Assembly (NCBI RefSeq): GCF_021245805.1
Contig: NZ_JAJJNF010000001.1
Span: forward strand, 576,313 to 640,312
Source: Mangrovimonas futianensis
GTDB lineage: Bacteria; Bacteroidota; Bacteroidia; Flavobacteriales; Flavobacteriaceae
Direction: 5' to 3'
DNA: 64,000 nt
Every line of letters begins with the position of its first letter. Positions within the stretch are counted from its first letter, which is position 1. The notes beneath the pieces were generated by a model. It was not told the origin of the DNA, did no database searches, and worked only from the letters and a program-made list of their open reading frames with translations. Shown here piece after piece: positions 34,834 through 42,952 of the stretch. A program made the translations under genes and the position numbers.

Positions 34834-35439
34834 TTATTCTATTGAAGCTTCCTCTTCTGGCCAAGAATCCAACATGTCTATGTTCAAATAGTAGATTTGA
34901 ATGTTTTTATTTGAATCTTTTAATTGTTGATTTGAGGTCTTTAAAATTTTCCTATTTTTTTTACTCCCCATGAATTTAGCCCAAAGAACTATTGCTATAT
35001 TTTGATTCTCAGGAAAACGAACTGAATCTCCATGCTGATCAATTATAAAACCCTCTAATTGCGATATGCTTTTTTCATTAAATTGAAGCTCCTGATCTTC
35101 TAAAATCATATCGTAATAGTTCGCTTCTAAATCATCCTCTTTTTTCTTAACCAAACACATTTGGGTTTCTTCTACGAAACCGCCTTTTTTATTAAACAGA
35201 TAGGTGTCTGGCAGTCGGAATAATGAATCCCTAAATACGGCTAAATCTTGATAGGTAGTGTAAGCAGACAAATAAAAGTTATGGGCTAGATCAACGGGTA
35301 AGGATTCCTCTTAGATGTATTTTTTAAGAGAATGGATACTTTCCACTTGTGGTTTCTTTATACCTGCAACGGTTCTCAAAACCGGTTGGCAACTCAAAAA
35401 AACTAAAACCATTACCAGAATACTAAATTTTCTTATCAT
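34834..35439 (-). pseudogene. Lipoprotein gene interrupted by an in-frame TAA
   Basis: Reading from the ATG ending at 35439, the frame encodes a lipoprotein signal (MIRKFSILVMVLVFLSC) and runs to codon 42. A TAA stop at 35311-35313 follows, and then the same frame continues without shift for 158 codons (EESLPVDLAHNFYLSAYTTY ... SWPEEEASIE). A single base change of a Lys, Gln or Glu codon would explain it. The downstream part could be restarted at a TTG ending at 35271 but would then lack the signal. The protein family is unknown. A sequencing error is the main alternative. Confidence 0.75.
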
Positions 35440-35574
35440 AACATTTCAATATATTCCTAACTAATCCAGCCTTCGAAATAAATGCAAGACTCGAAACTTT
35501 CTAAATTAGGCCAACCTATGGAAATTAAAACCCAACAAAAAATGTAATAATTTTTAAATCTATTTTATTGAATT

Positions 35575-35604
35575 AAAAAAGCCAAGGAAATCCTTGGCTT
35601 TTTT
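35575..35604. terminator. Bidirectional terminator after the thiamine-type TonB receptor
   Basis: The stem AAAAAAGCCAAGGA with its complement around an AA loop ends in T runs on both strands, 45 bp after the receptor stop. Confidence 0.92.
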
Positions 35605-35648
35605 TAAGACTAATAGATTCTGAAACAAGTTCACAATGACAATTCCCT

Positions 35649-37853
35649 TTAAAAGTTCAGTGTCACTCCCACTAAAAAGTTAGCCGTAGCTTGTGGGTAA
35701 TATCCCGCACCTTCAATGGTTGTAATTTGATTGGGATTACTCCAAGTATCATCATAGGTATAGTAATACCCATTTGAGATGTATTTCTTATTGAAAATAT
35801 TATTTGCTAGCCCTGAAATAACAATACTATCAAATACCGAATTGGTTTTAATCTCATAAGTAACACTAAAATCGTTTACAAAATAGCTATCCAACTTCGA
35901 TCTTTCAGCACCTGTATTTCCCATATATTGCTCACCAACATATTTACTCAACAAGGTCATTTGTAGATTCTTCAAAGGTGTCACGATGATAGCATTTCCA
36001 ACAATCAGCTCAGGCGAAAACGAAATGTTTGTTTTTCCTAAGTTCACCAATTCACCATCCAAAGATGTGACGAACTCCTTATTTTTATTGGTGCTTAACG
36101 TCATATTTGGCTGCACTGTCAATACATCATTGATTCTTACCGCAGCTTCCACCTCAAGTCCCAAACGGTAGCTCTCACCACTGTTGTCACGTAAAGGGCT
36201 ACCCACATCATCCAACTCACCCGTAAGCACCAGTTGTTCATTGTACATCATGTAATAGCCATTAACATTTAACCTGAAATTTTTATTGTTATGTCTCCAA
36301 CCCAATTCAAAGTCGTTTAAGCGCTCTGGTTGCACGTCTGGGTTTCCTTTAAAATCATCTCTATTAGGTTCTCTATTGGCTCTAGCATAGGAGAAATAGA
36401 GGTTATTCATTTGGTTTAGCTCATAGGTCAATCCCAGCTTTGGGTTGAAAAACGTATAGTTTTTATCGACTACAAAAGGCACCAAATCAGATGAAATTCC
36501 AGAAGTCTCATAGGCAACATTTCTAACTTGGAAATCGGCAAAAAAACTCCAATGGCTATCAAAGCGCAGGTTAGCCTTGGCAAATCCACTCAAATCCTGT
36601 TTCTTTCCAACGCCATCATAGTAGCGGTCTCTTATTTCACTTTGGCTCGCGTAACGTGCCCAAATGATTTCTCCAAAATGATCCCCTTCATAATAGCTAT
36701 AAGATCCTCCAAAGATCACATCCATAAAATCGTCTTTATAGTTGGCATTCGCATTGACCACATAAAAGTCGTTATCCAACCATCTGCGACGAATTAAATC
36801 AGTGGTATTGATAATTTCGCTACCTAATTCAATCTCTTCCAAACCGTAATCTGAAAAATCTTCATCTTCTTTATATTGCTCAAAAAACCCCCTTCCGTAG
36901 GTATAATTTAGCCCCACATTGGTTGACCAACGGTTGTTATACTTTTGATTCCAATGCAGTTGGTAATGGTCTTGGCTGTAGTTATCTACTTCATTGTCAT
37001 AAAACTGCATGTTGCCATCCTCATCAAAATACATCCCTGCCGTGTTAAAAGTTCTATCGTTTTCCAGCTTGTCTAAATCTTCTAGACCATTCCAGCTTTG
37101 ATAGGTTACTTCCTTACCACCAAACATAACCGCCTTGATTAAGGTTTGGTCACTTACATAGGAGCCTTGAACAAAATAGGATTTTAAGTCGGACGTTGCT
37201 CGGTCGATATATCCATCTGACTTGATCTGAGAAAGACGTCCTGCAATTTCGAAGTGGTCATTCATAAGTCCGGTACTGTACTTTACAGTATGCTTTCTGG
37301 TATTGTAACTTCCAAAGGAATTGGAAATTTGCCCGCTAGACTCTTTTGAAACGGCATCAGTAAGCACGTTGATACTCGCCCCAAAAGCCCCTGAACCATT
37401 TGTGGAGGTACCAACCCCTCGTTGTAGTTGTAAACTTTCTACTGAAGAAGCAAAATCTCCTAAATTCACCCAGAAGGTTCCTAATGATTCGGCATCATTG
37501 TAAGGAATCCCGTTAATGGTCACATTAGTGGATTGGGAACTCACCCCACGAACACGAATACCCGTATACCCCACACCTGCACCAGCATCTGAAGTGGTCA
37601 CTACCGAAGGTAAAAAGTTTAACAGGACTGGAATGTCTTGACCTAAATTTCGCTTTTCCAATTCTTCACCTGTGACATTGGAATGGGTAATAGGAGATGT
37701 AGCATTGACCCGTACGGCCTTTACCAACACCTCATCCAGGCTTTCCAGTTTGGTTGAATCTTGGGTTGTTTCTGATGGATTCTCCTGCGACCACCCTGTC
37801 GCGGCAGTTATTAATAGCCCTAGGAGAACACTTGATTTGAATAAAATTTTCAT
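35649..37853 (-). CDS. TonB-dependent outer-membrane receptor under TPP riboswitch control (probable thiamine uptake)
   Basis: A 734-residue TonB-dependent receptor. It has a signal peptide (to about 22, ending GWSQ), a TonB-box-like LDEVLVKAVRV (39-49), a plug domain with NFLPSVVTTSDAGAGVGYTGIRVRG, and a 22-strand-type barrel ending in LVGVTLNF with a terminal Phe. It has no CarboxypepD-type N-terminal domain. The TPP riboswitch in its leader marks it as the thiamine-type receptor known from comparative genomics of Bacteroidota (OMPthi). The receptor has its own leader but lies just downstream of the PnuC/kinase/DUF4301 gene group. Substrate could be thiamine, its phosphates or pyrimidine precursors. 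Confidence 0.9.
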   Translation of the reverse strand: MKILFKSSVLLGLLITAATGWSQENPSETTQDSTKLESLDEVLVKAVRVNATSPITHSNVTGEELEKRNLGQDIPVLLNFLPSVVTTSDAGAGVGYTGIRVRGVSSQSTNVTINGIPYNDAESLGTFWVNLGDFASSVESLQLQRGVGTSTNGSGAFGASINVLTDAVSKESSGQISNSFGSYNTRKHTVKYSTGLMNDHFEIAGRLSQIKSDGYIDRATSDLKSYFVQGSYVSDQTLIKAVMFGGKEVTYQSWNGLEDLDKLENDRTFNTAGMYFDEDGNMQFYDNEVDNYSQDHYQLHWNQKYNNRWSTNVGLNYTYGRGFFEQYKEDEDFSDYGLEEIELGSEIINTTDLIRRRWLDNDFYVVNANANYKDDFMDVIFGGSYSYYEGDHFGEIIWARYASQSEIRDRYYDGVGKKQDLSGFAKANLRFDSHWSFFADFQVRNVAYETSGISSDLVPFVVDKNYTFFNPKLGLTYELNQMNNLYFSYARANREPNRDDFKGNPDVQPERLNDFELGWRHNNKNFRLNVNGYYMMYNEQLVLTGELDDVGSPLRDNSGESYRLGLEVEAAVRINDVLTVQPNMTLSTNKNKEFVTSLDGELVNLGKTNISFSPELIVGNAIIVTPLKNLQMTLLSKYVGEQYMGNTGAERSKLDSYFVNDFSVTYEIKTNSVFDSIVISGLANNIFNKKYISNGYYYTYDDTWSNPNQITTIEGAGYYPQATANFLVGVTLNF

Positions 37854-37934
37854 TCGATAAAATAAATTTTAGCGAATAAAAAGAGGCAATTATTCTTTGT
37901 TGTTAAATGATTTATTTTGAGCGTTAAAAGCAGT

Positions 37935-37986
37935 AAAAAAGCAAAGCTTTTTTTGATACTCACTAAAAACATCTACTAGATGTTTT
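37935..37986 (-). promoter_or_regulatory. Two terminator-like hairpins between the TPP aptamer and the receptor start
   Basis: AAAACATCT with a 3-nt loop and its complement (37966-37986) is followed by a T run. AAAAAAGC with its complement (37935-37953) follows. One of these is likely the expression platform of the riboswitch. Confidence 0.55.
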
Positions 37987-37991
37987 CTTAA

Positions 37992-38077
37992 CGTTCGTAG
38001 TCCCTAAACAGCATTACCTGTTCTAGGTTCATTGGGTATGATCTCAGCCGATATTAGGCACCCCTTTATGAGAACGG
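37992..38077 (-). promoter_or_regulatory. TPP riboswitch (THI element)
   Basis: On the minus strand the conserved TPP aptamer parts appear in order: P1 strand CCGTTC, GGGGTGCC, GGCTGAGATCATACCC, GAACCTAGAACAGGTAATGC, then GAACG closing P1. These are the CTGAGA and the ACCTG-type core segments of the THI box. It precedes the TonB receptor gene by about 140 bp. Confidence 0.93.
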
Positions 38078-38154
38078 CGCAAAATTAATGAAGAATTAAC
38101 AATTAACAAGGAAAAAACAGAAAAGATAATCCGAGTTTGAAATAAGACTCGCTT

Positions 38155-38559
38155 TTATATTTCAGGCGGCTTTCTATTGGCCTTTTTATCAGATTGTTTG
38201 CGTTTATTATCCAAACGTTTTCTTTTAACAGAGGCTGGAATTTTAGTAGGTTTTCTTTTTTTAGGCTTCTTGAATGCCTGTTGAATCATTGCCAAAAAGC
38301 GTTCAATCACCAACTGTTTATTTTTATGTTGGCTTCTACTTTCATCACATTGAAGAATCAAAACTCCTTCATTACTGATTTTATTCTGAAGTTTCTCAAA
38401 CAAGCTTTGTTTTTGCTCTTCATTCAAAGCCAAAGAAGCTTCCACATCAAAACGCAATTCTACCTTACTGGATACCTTGTTGACATTCTGTCCACCAGCA
38501 CCCGAACTCCTCATGGCTGAAAATTGCAATTCTGATATGAGAGCTTCCTCTTGTACCAT
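38155..38559 (-). CDS. arfB: Alternative ribosome-rescue factor ArfB (YaeJ-like)
   Basis: A 134-residue class I release-factor-like hydrolase. It carries the GGQ motif (G22-G23-Q24 in SSGAGGQNVNKVSSKVELRF) and a basic C-terminal tail (KPKKRKPTKIPASVKRKRLDNKR), the pattern of ArfB, which frees stalled ribosomes lacking a stop codon. There is no codon-recognition domain. Its start overlaps the DUF4301 stop (TAATG). Its presence inside the thiamine-linked gene group appears incidental. Confidence 0.93.
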   Translation of the reverse strand: MVQEEALISELQFSAMRSSGAGGQNVNKVSSKVELRFDVEASLALNEEQKQSLFEKLQNKISNEGVLILQCDESRSQHKNKQLVIERFLAMIQQAFKKPKKRKPTKIPASVKRKRLDNKRKQSDKKANRKPPEI

Positions 38560-40118
38560 TACCCCTTAATTTGATGGGTGGTTTTTAATAAATCATTGAC
38601 CGTTTTCACGGGATTAAAAGTTATTAAAGGAACCTCAACAAAAATGGTATTCCAAAAAGCCATACTACCGTTCCAAAGTCCGGGCAGTTCCAAGGCCTTT
38701 AAATCTTTACCTTGTTTGGTTTTTTTAGTGATAAAAGCCGCTTGATGATCTACATATTGCGTCAAATCAAATTTGTTGCCATTGTAATCTTTAACGCCAC
38801 AAACAATATCTACTGGATTAAAATGAGTAGCATTTTTCAGTATGCTTTTTTGCTTCTTGTTTTTTATGTTGATTTGTGCCGATTCCACAATTTGAAGAGA
38901 AACGTTCGCAAATTCATCCTTCACCCAAAATGGACCACCTCCCGGTTCCCCTTCATTTTTGACCATGCCACAGACTCTCAAAGGTCTATTTAATTTGTCT
39001 CTCAAATAGGCTATTTGATATTTGGTTTTATATTTTTCAAATTCTGGAGAGATTCTCACATTTAAGTGCTGTGAAAGAAAAGCCGCCACCTCTTCTATTT
39101 CTGATTCAGATAACTGATGGTCATCCATTTGCTTTAAATACTCAAAAGCTTGTTGCTGGACCTCAATAAGAATCCCCGCCAACATCTTTTTATATTTGGC
39201 TACATCTTCTTTGTACTTATAAACCACCACATTATCTATGTTTTTCATAAAGATAATATCAGCTTCCAAATCATTGAGGTTCTCAATCAATGCGCCATGA
39301 CCTGATGGCCTGAACAGCAAAGAACCGTCTTCATTTCTAAACGGTTTGTCCTTTGGCGTAACGGCAATAGTATCAGTAGATTGCTTTTGATAGGAAAAGG
39401 AAATATCAAATTTAGATCCTGTCTTTCCTTCAACTTTTTCTTCAATACGGTCAAATTCCTTTTTAAACTTATCCTGATGGTTTTCAGATATCGTAAAATG
39501 GATTTGAGTGGCACTATTGGAAGGTGCATAAAGCGCCGTTTCAAATAGATGCTCTTCAAAGGCCGTAGAAATCACCTGATTTTTATATTCATGAAATGGC
39601 AACAACCCTTTTGGACAATCACCATAATTTAACATCTTGGGATCCAACATCGCCTTAACAAACAGATAGGATCGCTCATTGATGTTTTTGCTTTCCAAGT
39701 CTGGATATGCCGTTTGGAGCTCCTCCATAACTTCATAATAGAATGGAAACTTTTCTAAACCGATAAAGAATAAATTTAAGTCCTTAGTGTCATGATTGTT
39801 GACATAAGAATTAAGACTTTCTTTCTCGGGATTGTATTCATCCAAGAACTGGAAAAGGAATTTAAACATTCTGGTCGCGGCTCCAGATGCCGGAACAAAC
39901 TTTACAATGTCCAAACTATTTTTATCCGCCTCAAATTTTTCAATGGCTTTAGCCTCTTCTACTTCTGAAAGTCGCAAAATACCGTTATCTATAGTAGCTG
40001 CTTCTACCAAGTTTGAAAACGGAAGTCCGCTTTTAAATAGCTCAATTTGTTCATTGATTTTTTCTTCGGTTAAGCCTTTACTTTTAATTTGTTTAAGGTC
40101 TTTATTTTTAAATGCCAT
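38559..40118 (-). CDS. DUF4301 family protein
   Basis: A 519-residue cytoplasmic protein matching DUF4301: FVPASGAATRMFKFLFQFLDEY near 76-97, RPSGHGALIENLNDLEADIIFMKNIDN near 268-294, and RVCGMVKNEGEPGGGPFWVK near 381-400. The ASGAATRMF, SGHGAL and FMKNIDN segments resemble nucleotidyltransferase-like sugar/metabolite motifs, so a nucleotidyl-transfer role is conceivable, but nothing is established. It overlaps the NadR-like kinase upstream by 11 bp and arfB downstream by 1 bp. Confidence 0.9.
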   Translation of the reverse strand: MAFKNKDLKQIKSKGLTEEKINEQIELFKSGLPFSNLVEAATIDNGILRLSEVEEAKAIEKFEADKNSLDIVKFVPASGAATRMFKFLFQFLDEYNPEKESLNSYVNNHDTKDLNLFFIGLEKFPFYYEVMEELQTAYPDLESKNINERSYLFVKAMLDPKMLNYGDCPKGLLPFHEYKNQVISTAFEEHLFETALYAPSNSATQIHFTISENHQDKFKKEFDRIEEKVEGKTGSKFDISFSYQKQSTDTIAVTPKDKPFRNEDGSLLFRPSGHGALIENLNDLEADIIFMKNIDNVVVYKYKEDVAKYKKMLAGILIEVQQQAFEYLKQMDDHQLSESEIEEVAAFLSQHLNVRISPEFEKYKTKYQIAYLRDKLNRPLRVCGMVKNEGEPGGGPFWVKDEFANVSLQIVESAQINIKNKKQKSILKNATHFNPVDIVCGVKDYNGNKFDLTQYVDHQAAFITKKTKQGKDLKALELPGLWNGSMAFWNTIFVEVPLITFNPVKTVNDLLKTTHQIKG

Positions 40119-40680
40119 ACGTTTTTGATAAAAGTTTATCGATTTGTTTTACTGCTTCATTAAATCGGGTAGCTTGATCCCCTTTGAGTAAAACAAAAGG
40201 TCTTTTGTGATTGATTAATGCTTGTTGAAATGTTTGAAACATTTCTTCTCTTTCATTGGGTTTATCTCTAATATTATCAGCAACCCAAGGAAGGTCAATA
40301 TAGGTTAAAAAATACAAATCATAGGTGTTTTCTAGAGCGAATTTCTGCACGGGGTCTGGACAAAACCCAGAATAATACCACTCGCTATACACCTTCGTCT
40401 CTAACAAATCGGTATCACAAATAAGGAGTCTTTCTACTTGTTTAGATAATTTATTTTCCTCCTTCATTTGCCCAAATGCTATAGGAAGGACATCTTTTTC
40501 AGATAGTGTTTCTCCCAATTGCCACTTTTCCTCAGCATAAATACGCGAATATTCTTGAACCCATTTGGTTTGATAATGGTTTGCCAATTGTTCAGCCAAC
40601 GTACTTTTTCCTGTTGATTCGGGACCAAACAGGACTACTTTTATGATATTTCGGGATTGCTGTTTAAGCTTTTCTTCCAT
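40108..40680 (-). CDS. NadR-like P-loop kinase
   Basis: A 190-residue ATPase of the ribosylnicotinamide-kinase type (C-terminal half of NadR). The Walker A motif GPESTGKST is at 19-27, with EYSRIYAEEKWQ after it and an ICDTDLLETKVYSEWYY substrate segment near 87-103. It lacks the NMN adenylyltransferase domain of NadR, so it is kinase-only. It sits directly after a PnuC-family transporter and a thiamine-binding-type gene, so the kinase may trap imported nicotinamide riboside or thiamine. Confidence 0.86.
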   Translation of the reverse strand: MEEKLKQQSRNIIKVVLFGPESTGKSTLAEQLANHYQTKWVQEYSRIYAEEKWQLGETLSEKDVLPIAFGQMKEENKLSKQVERLLICDTDLLETKVYSEWYYSGFCPDPVQKFALENTYDLYFLTYIDLPWVADNIRDKPNEREEMFQTFQQALINHKRPFVLLKGDQATRFNEAVKQIDKLLSKTYGI

Positions 40681-41273
40681 GCCTTATAACCGTAAATGGC
40701 GATGATGGTAAACAATAGATACTGAAATGATGTAAAGATAAGGCCTTTATAAAAATATAAGGGAACCGATATCACATCACCTATAATCCAATAGGTCCAG
40801 TTCTCCAGCTTCTTCTTAGCCATAAGCCACATGCCCACAAAAAATATTGCCGTAGTGAGTGTGTCCACATAGGCCGTCCAGTGGTTAAATTTATCATGGA
40901 CGGCGTAAACCACAATTATAAAAATGATGGTAAGAATAAATATAATGACACTCCAGAGCTGCTCCTTTTTGGTGGTTTTGGTGACAGGCACTTCTTGATT
41001 GTTCCCATCCTTTCGAGTCCAGTAATACCATCCATAAATACTCATGGAAAAGTAATAGGCATTGATAAGCATATCTCCCAATAATCCAAAAACCCATAAG
41101 ATGTAAACAAAGAGCGCTGTACTTATGATACCGGTAGGATAAACCAAAATATTCTCCTTTTTGGAATACCACACACTTAAAAAACCAAAGACAACCCCAA
41201 TAAGTTCTAAAACAACTAAATGAGTATCTACGCCTTCATATTGCGCAAAAAACCAATCAAAAATGTGGTTCAT
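40641..41273 (-). CDS. pnuC: PnuC/PnuT-family vitamin transporter
   Basis: A 210-residue membrane protein with seven hydrophobic segments and the family motifs WYSKKENILVYPTGIISTALFVY, YYFSMSIYGWYYWTRKDG and NWTYWIIGDVISVPLYFYKGL. PnuC-type carriers take up nicotinamide riboside, PnuT-type thiamine, with phosphorylation by a cytoplasmic kinase driving retention. The neighbours point to thiamine. The start is the ATG ending at 41273, 17 bp inside the thiamine-binding gene end; it overlaps the kinase by 40 bp. Specificity cannot be decided by eye. Confidence 0.92.
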   Translation of the reverse strand: MNHIFDWFFAQYEGVDTHLVVLELIGVVFGFLSVWYSKKENILVYPTGIISTALFVYILWVFGLLGDMLINAYYFSMSIYGWYYWTRKDGNNQEVPVTKTTKKEQLWSVIIFILTIIFIIVVYAVHDKFNHWTAYVDTLTTAIFFVGMWLMAKKKLENWTYWIIGDVISVPLYFYKGLIFTSFQYLLFTIIAIYGYKAWKKSLNSNPEIS

Positions 41274-41517
41274 AGTCGTAGCGGTCTGACTTAACAATTT
41301 TCATATATAACAAGCCACGTTCTATAAGTTCAAAAGCTTCTTTGATTTCAACAGTCAAAACTCGCATTACTGCATCATAATCGCCGTAAACTTGTGTGCT
41401 CAATGGATTTTCCAAAACCTTAAGCTCTGATTCCCTTAATTTCTTGATAAAATGAATGATAGATGGCTCATAGTTATCCTGAATAGGCGTCAAGGTTAAT
41501 TCTACTGATATTTTCAT
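41257..41517 (-). CDS. Thiamine-binding protein (MTH1187/YkoF-like, DUF77)
   Basis: An 86-residue protein of the small DUF77/thiamine-binding family, with the ferredoxin-like fold. Recognisable parts are MKISVELTLTPIQDNYEP at the start, FIKKLRESELKVLENPLSTQVYGDYDAVM, and VEIKEAF. Family members bind thiamine or HMP-like molecules and often lie with thiamine genes. ATG overlaps the upstream gene stop (ATGA), and the end overlaps the transporter, so it belongs to the same transcript. Confidence 0.85.
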   Translation of the reverse strand: MKISVELTLTPIQDNYEPSIIHFIKKLRESELKVLENPLSTQVYGDYDAVMRVLTVEIKEAFELIERGLLYMKIVKSDRYDYEPHF

Positions 41518-42263
41518 GATATATGTTTTAATTTGGGTTCTAATTTTAGTTCTTCAAAAAAGGATTCATCTTCCTCAAACGCGGTACCGATAACAATCAT
41601 ATCAGCTCCAGCACCATAGGCAAGTTCCATTTGTCGCATGTTTCTTATTCCGCCACCAACAATTAATGGAATTTTAAGCTCCATTCGTACTGCTTCAATT
41701 ACATCATTGGCAACCGGATGCTGTGCACCACTTCCGGCTTCCAAATAAATCAATTGCTTGCCCATCAACTCTCCCGCTTTGGCTGTATGTGCAATCAACT
41801 CCACTTCAGTCTTACTGATTGGTTTGGTGCCTGTGACTCTTTCTACAGCCGTTTCCTTCCCATTTTCAATTAAAATATAGCCAGTAGGTATAACTTCCAA
41901 TTGGGTCTCTTTCAAAATGGGAATAGCTTGCACATGTTTTTCTATCAAATAATCTGGGTTTCTTCCCGAGATTAAACTCAAGAATAATAAAGCATCTGCT
42001 TCACAAGTAATTTGGTTCACATCCCCTGGAAAAATCACTATGGGTAAATTGGTATGCTTTTTTATTTCGACTACCAACTTTTCAGTTTGGTCCGCTTCTA
42101 CGGTACTTCCACCTACAAAAACATATTGAATTATGGAAGCATTCACCTTTTTCAGAAACTCAGGAACGGTTTCCAACTTTACCTTATCGGGATCCATTAA
42201 AACTGCAAGCAGTTTTTCTCCCTTATCAATGGATTGCTTTATGTGAAAATAGACCGATTTCAT
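41514..42263 (-). CDS. Geranylgeranylglyceryl phosphate synthase family protein (PcrB-like)
   Basis: A 249-residue TIM-barrel prenyltransferase of the GGGP/HepGP synthase family that joins glycerol-1-phosphate with a polyprenyl diphosphate. Motifs: LLAVLMDPDKV at about 18-28, FVGGSTVE near 49-56, VIFPGDVNQI, IYLEAGSGA near 171-179 and IVGGGIRNM near 200-208. Bacteroidota carry such a gene without archaeal lipids, so the product is unclear. It overlaps the PPTase stop by 1 bp and the DUF77 gene by 4 bp. Confidence 0.88.
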   Translation of the reverse strand: MKSVYFHIKQSIDKGEKLLAVLMDPDKVKLETVPEFLKKVNASIIQYVFVGGSTVEADQTEKLVVEIKKHTNLPIVIFPGDVNQITCEADALLFLSLISGRNPDYLIEKHVQAIPILKETQLEVIPTGYILIENGKETAVERVTGTKPISKTEVELIAHTAKAGELMGKQLIYLEAGSGAQHPVANDVIEAVRMELKIPLIVGGGIRNMRQMELAYGAGADMIVIGTAFEEDESFFEELKLEPKLKHIS

Positions 42264-42889
42264 TATGGAATGGCATAAGCAAAGGTAAATCCCTCAAATT
42301 CTAAAAATCCTGACTGATATGATGATTTTGAACCTTGATAATCTATCCAAGCTTTAGTACCCGCTTCTTCCATTGTAAATGGAATCACCAGAGTATGCTG
42401 CAAAAAGCTTAGACCCGGTGTTGCGAATAATTTATAAAGCGATTCCTTGATGCACCAAATAACCGTAAGCTTATTGATGTATTCTGGGTCTTCTTCTTTT
42501 AAATAAAGAAATTCATAGTCCAAAAACTTTTGGGCAATCACTCCTATTTTTTCCCGTTGCTTTTCAATATCGATTCCAATCACCTCATCACTTACTGCAA
42601 CAGCTGAGAAGGTAAAAGAATGGGTAATGGAAATATGCTTGCCATCCGTTAAATGAGGCTTGCCATTATCATCATAATACAAGTCTTCATCGGTATAGCC
42701 AAATTCGGCCAGCAAATGTCTTACGCTTAAAAAACCACGTTGATGCAGTTCACTTTTCATTCCCAAAACCCGTGTTTCACAAACAGGTCTCAATATCACA
42801 TCCTGCTTCAAATAGTCGTATGACTCAGTGATTTTCCAAATTTTAATGGTGGTATTAGGGTTGGGATTAAGTGTTTTATACAGTGGCAT
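42263..42889 (-). CDS. 4'-phosphopantetheinyl transferase superfamily protein
   Basis: A 208-residue Sfp-type transferase that moves phosphopantetheine from CoA to carrier proteins. SITHSF near 90, VIGIDIEKQREKIG near 103-116 (metal-binding D-x-E) and VIWCIKESLYKLF near 143-155 are the diagnostic motifs. It is the first gene of the minus-strand group that ends with arfB. It is divergent from ahcY by 63 bp. The carrier protein target (fatty acid, siderophore or polyketide) is unknown. Confidence 0.92.
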   Translation of the reverse strand: MPLYKTLNPNPNTTIKIWKITESYDYLKQDVILRPVCETRVLGMKSELHQRGFLSVRHLLAEFGYTDEDLYYDDNGKPHLTDGKHISITHSFTFSAVAVSDEVIGIDIEKQREKIGVIAQKFLDYEFLYLKEEDPEYINKLTVIWCIKESLYKLFATPGLSFLQHTLVIPFTMEEAGTKAWIDYQGSKSSYQSGFLEFEGFTFAYAIP

Positions 42890-42912
42890 TTAAAATTCTA
42901 AAACTTATTATT

Positions 42913-42920
42913 TATCTTTG
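42913..42920 (+). promoter_or_regulatory. ahcY: Bacteroidota -7 element of ahcY
   Basis: TATCTTTG matches TAnnTTTG 32 bp before the ahcY start. A good -33 TTTG box is not visible. Confidence 0.5.
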
Positions 42921-42952
42921 CGGTCTAAAATTTTGAATGTAAATATACAACT

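Noticed and set aside
40108..41297. Nicotinamide riboside salvage as the only role of PnuC and the NadR-like kinase
   Set aside because: Not rejected outright, but the adjacent thiamine-binding gene and TPP riboswitch make thiamine more likely.
42890..42952. SAM or SAH riboswitch upstream of ahcY
   Set aside because: The 63-bp gap is too short and contains no conserved aptamer parts.
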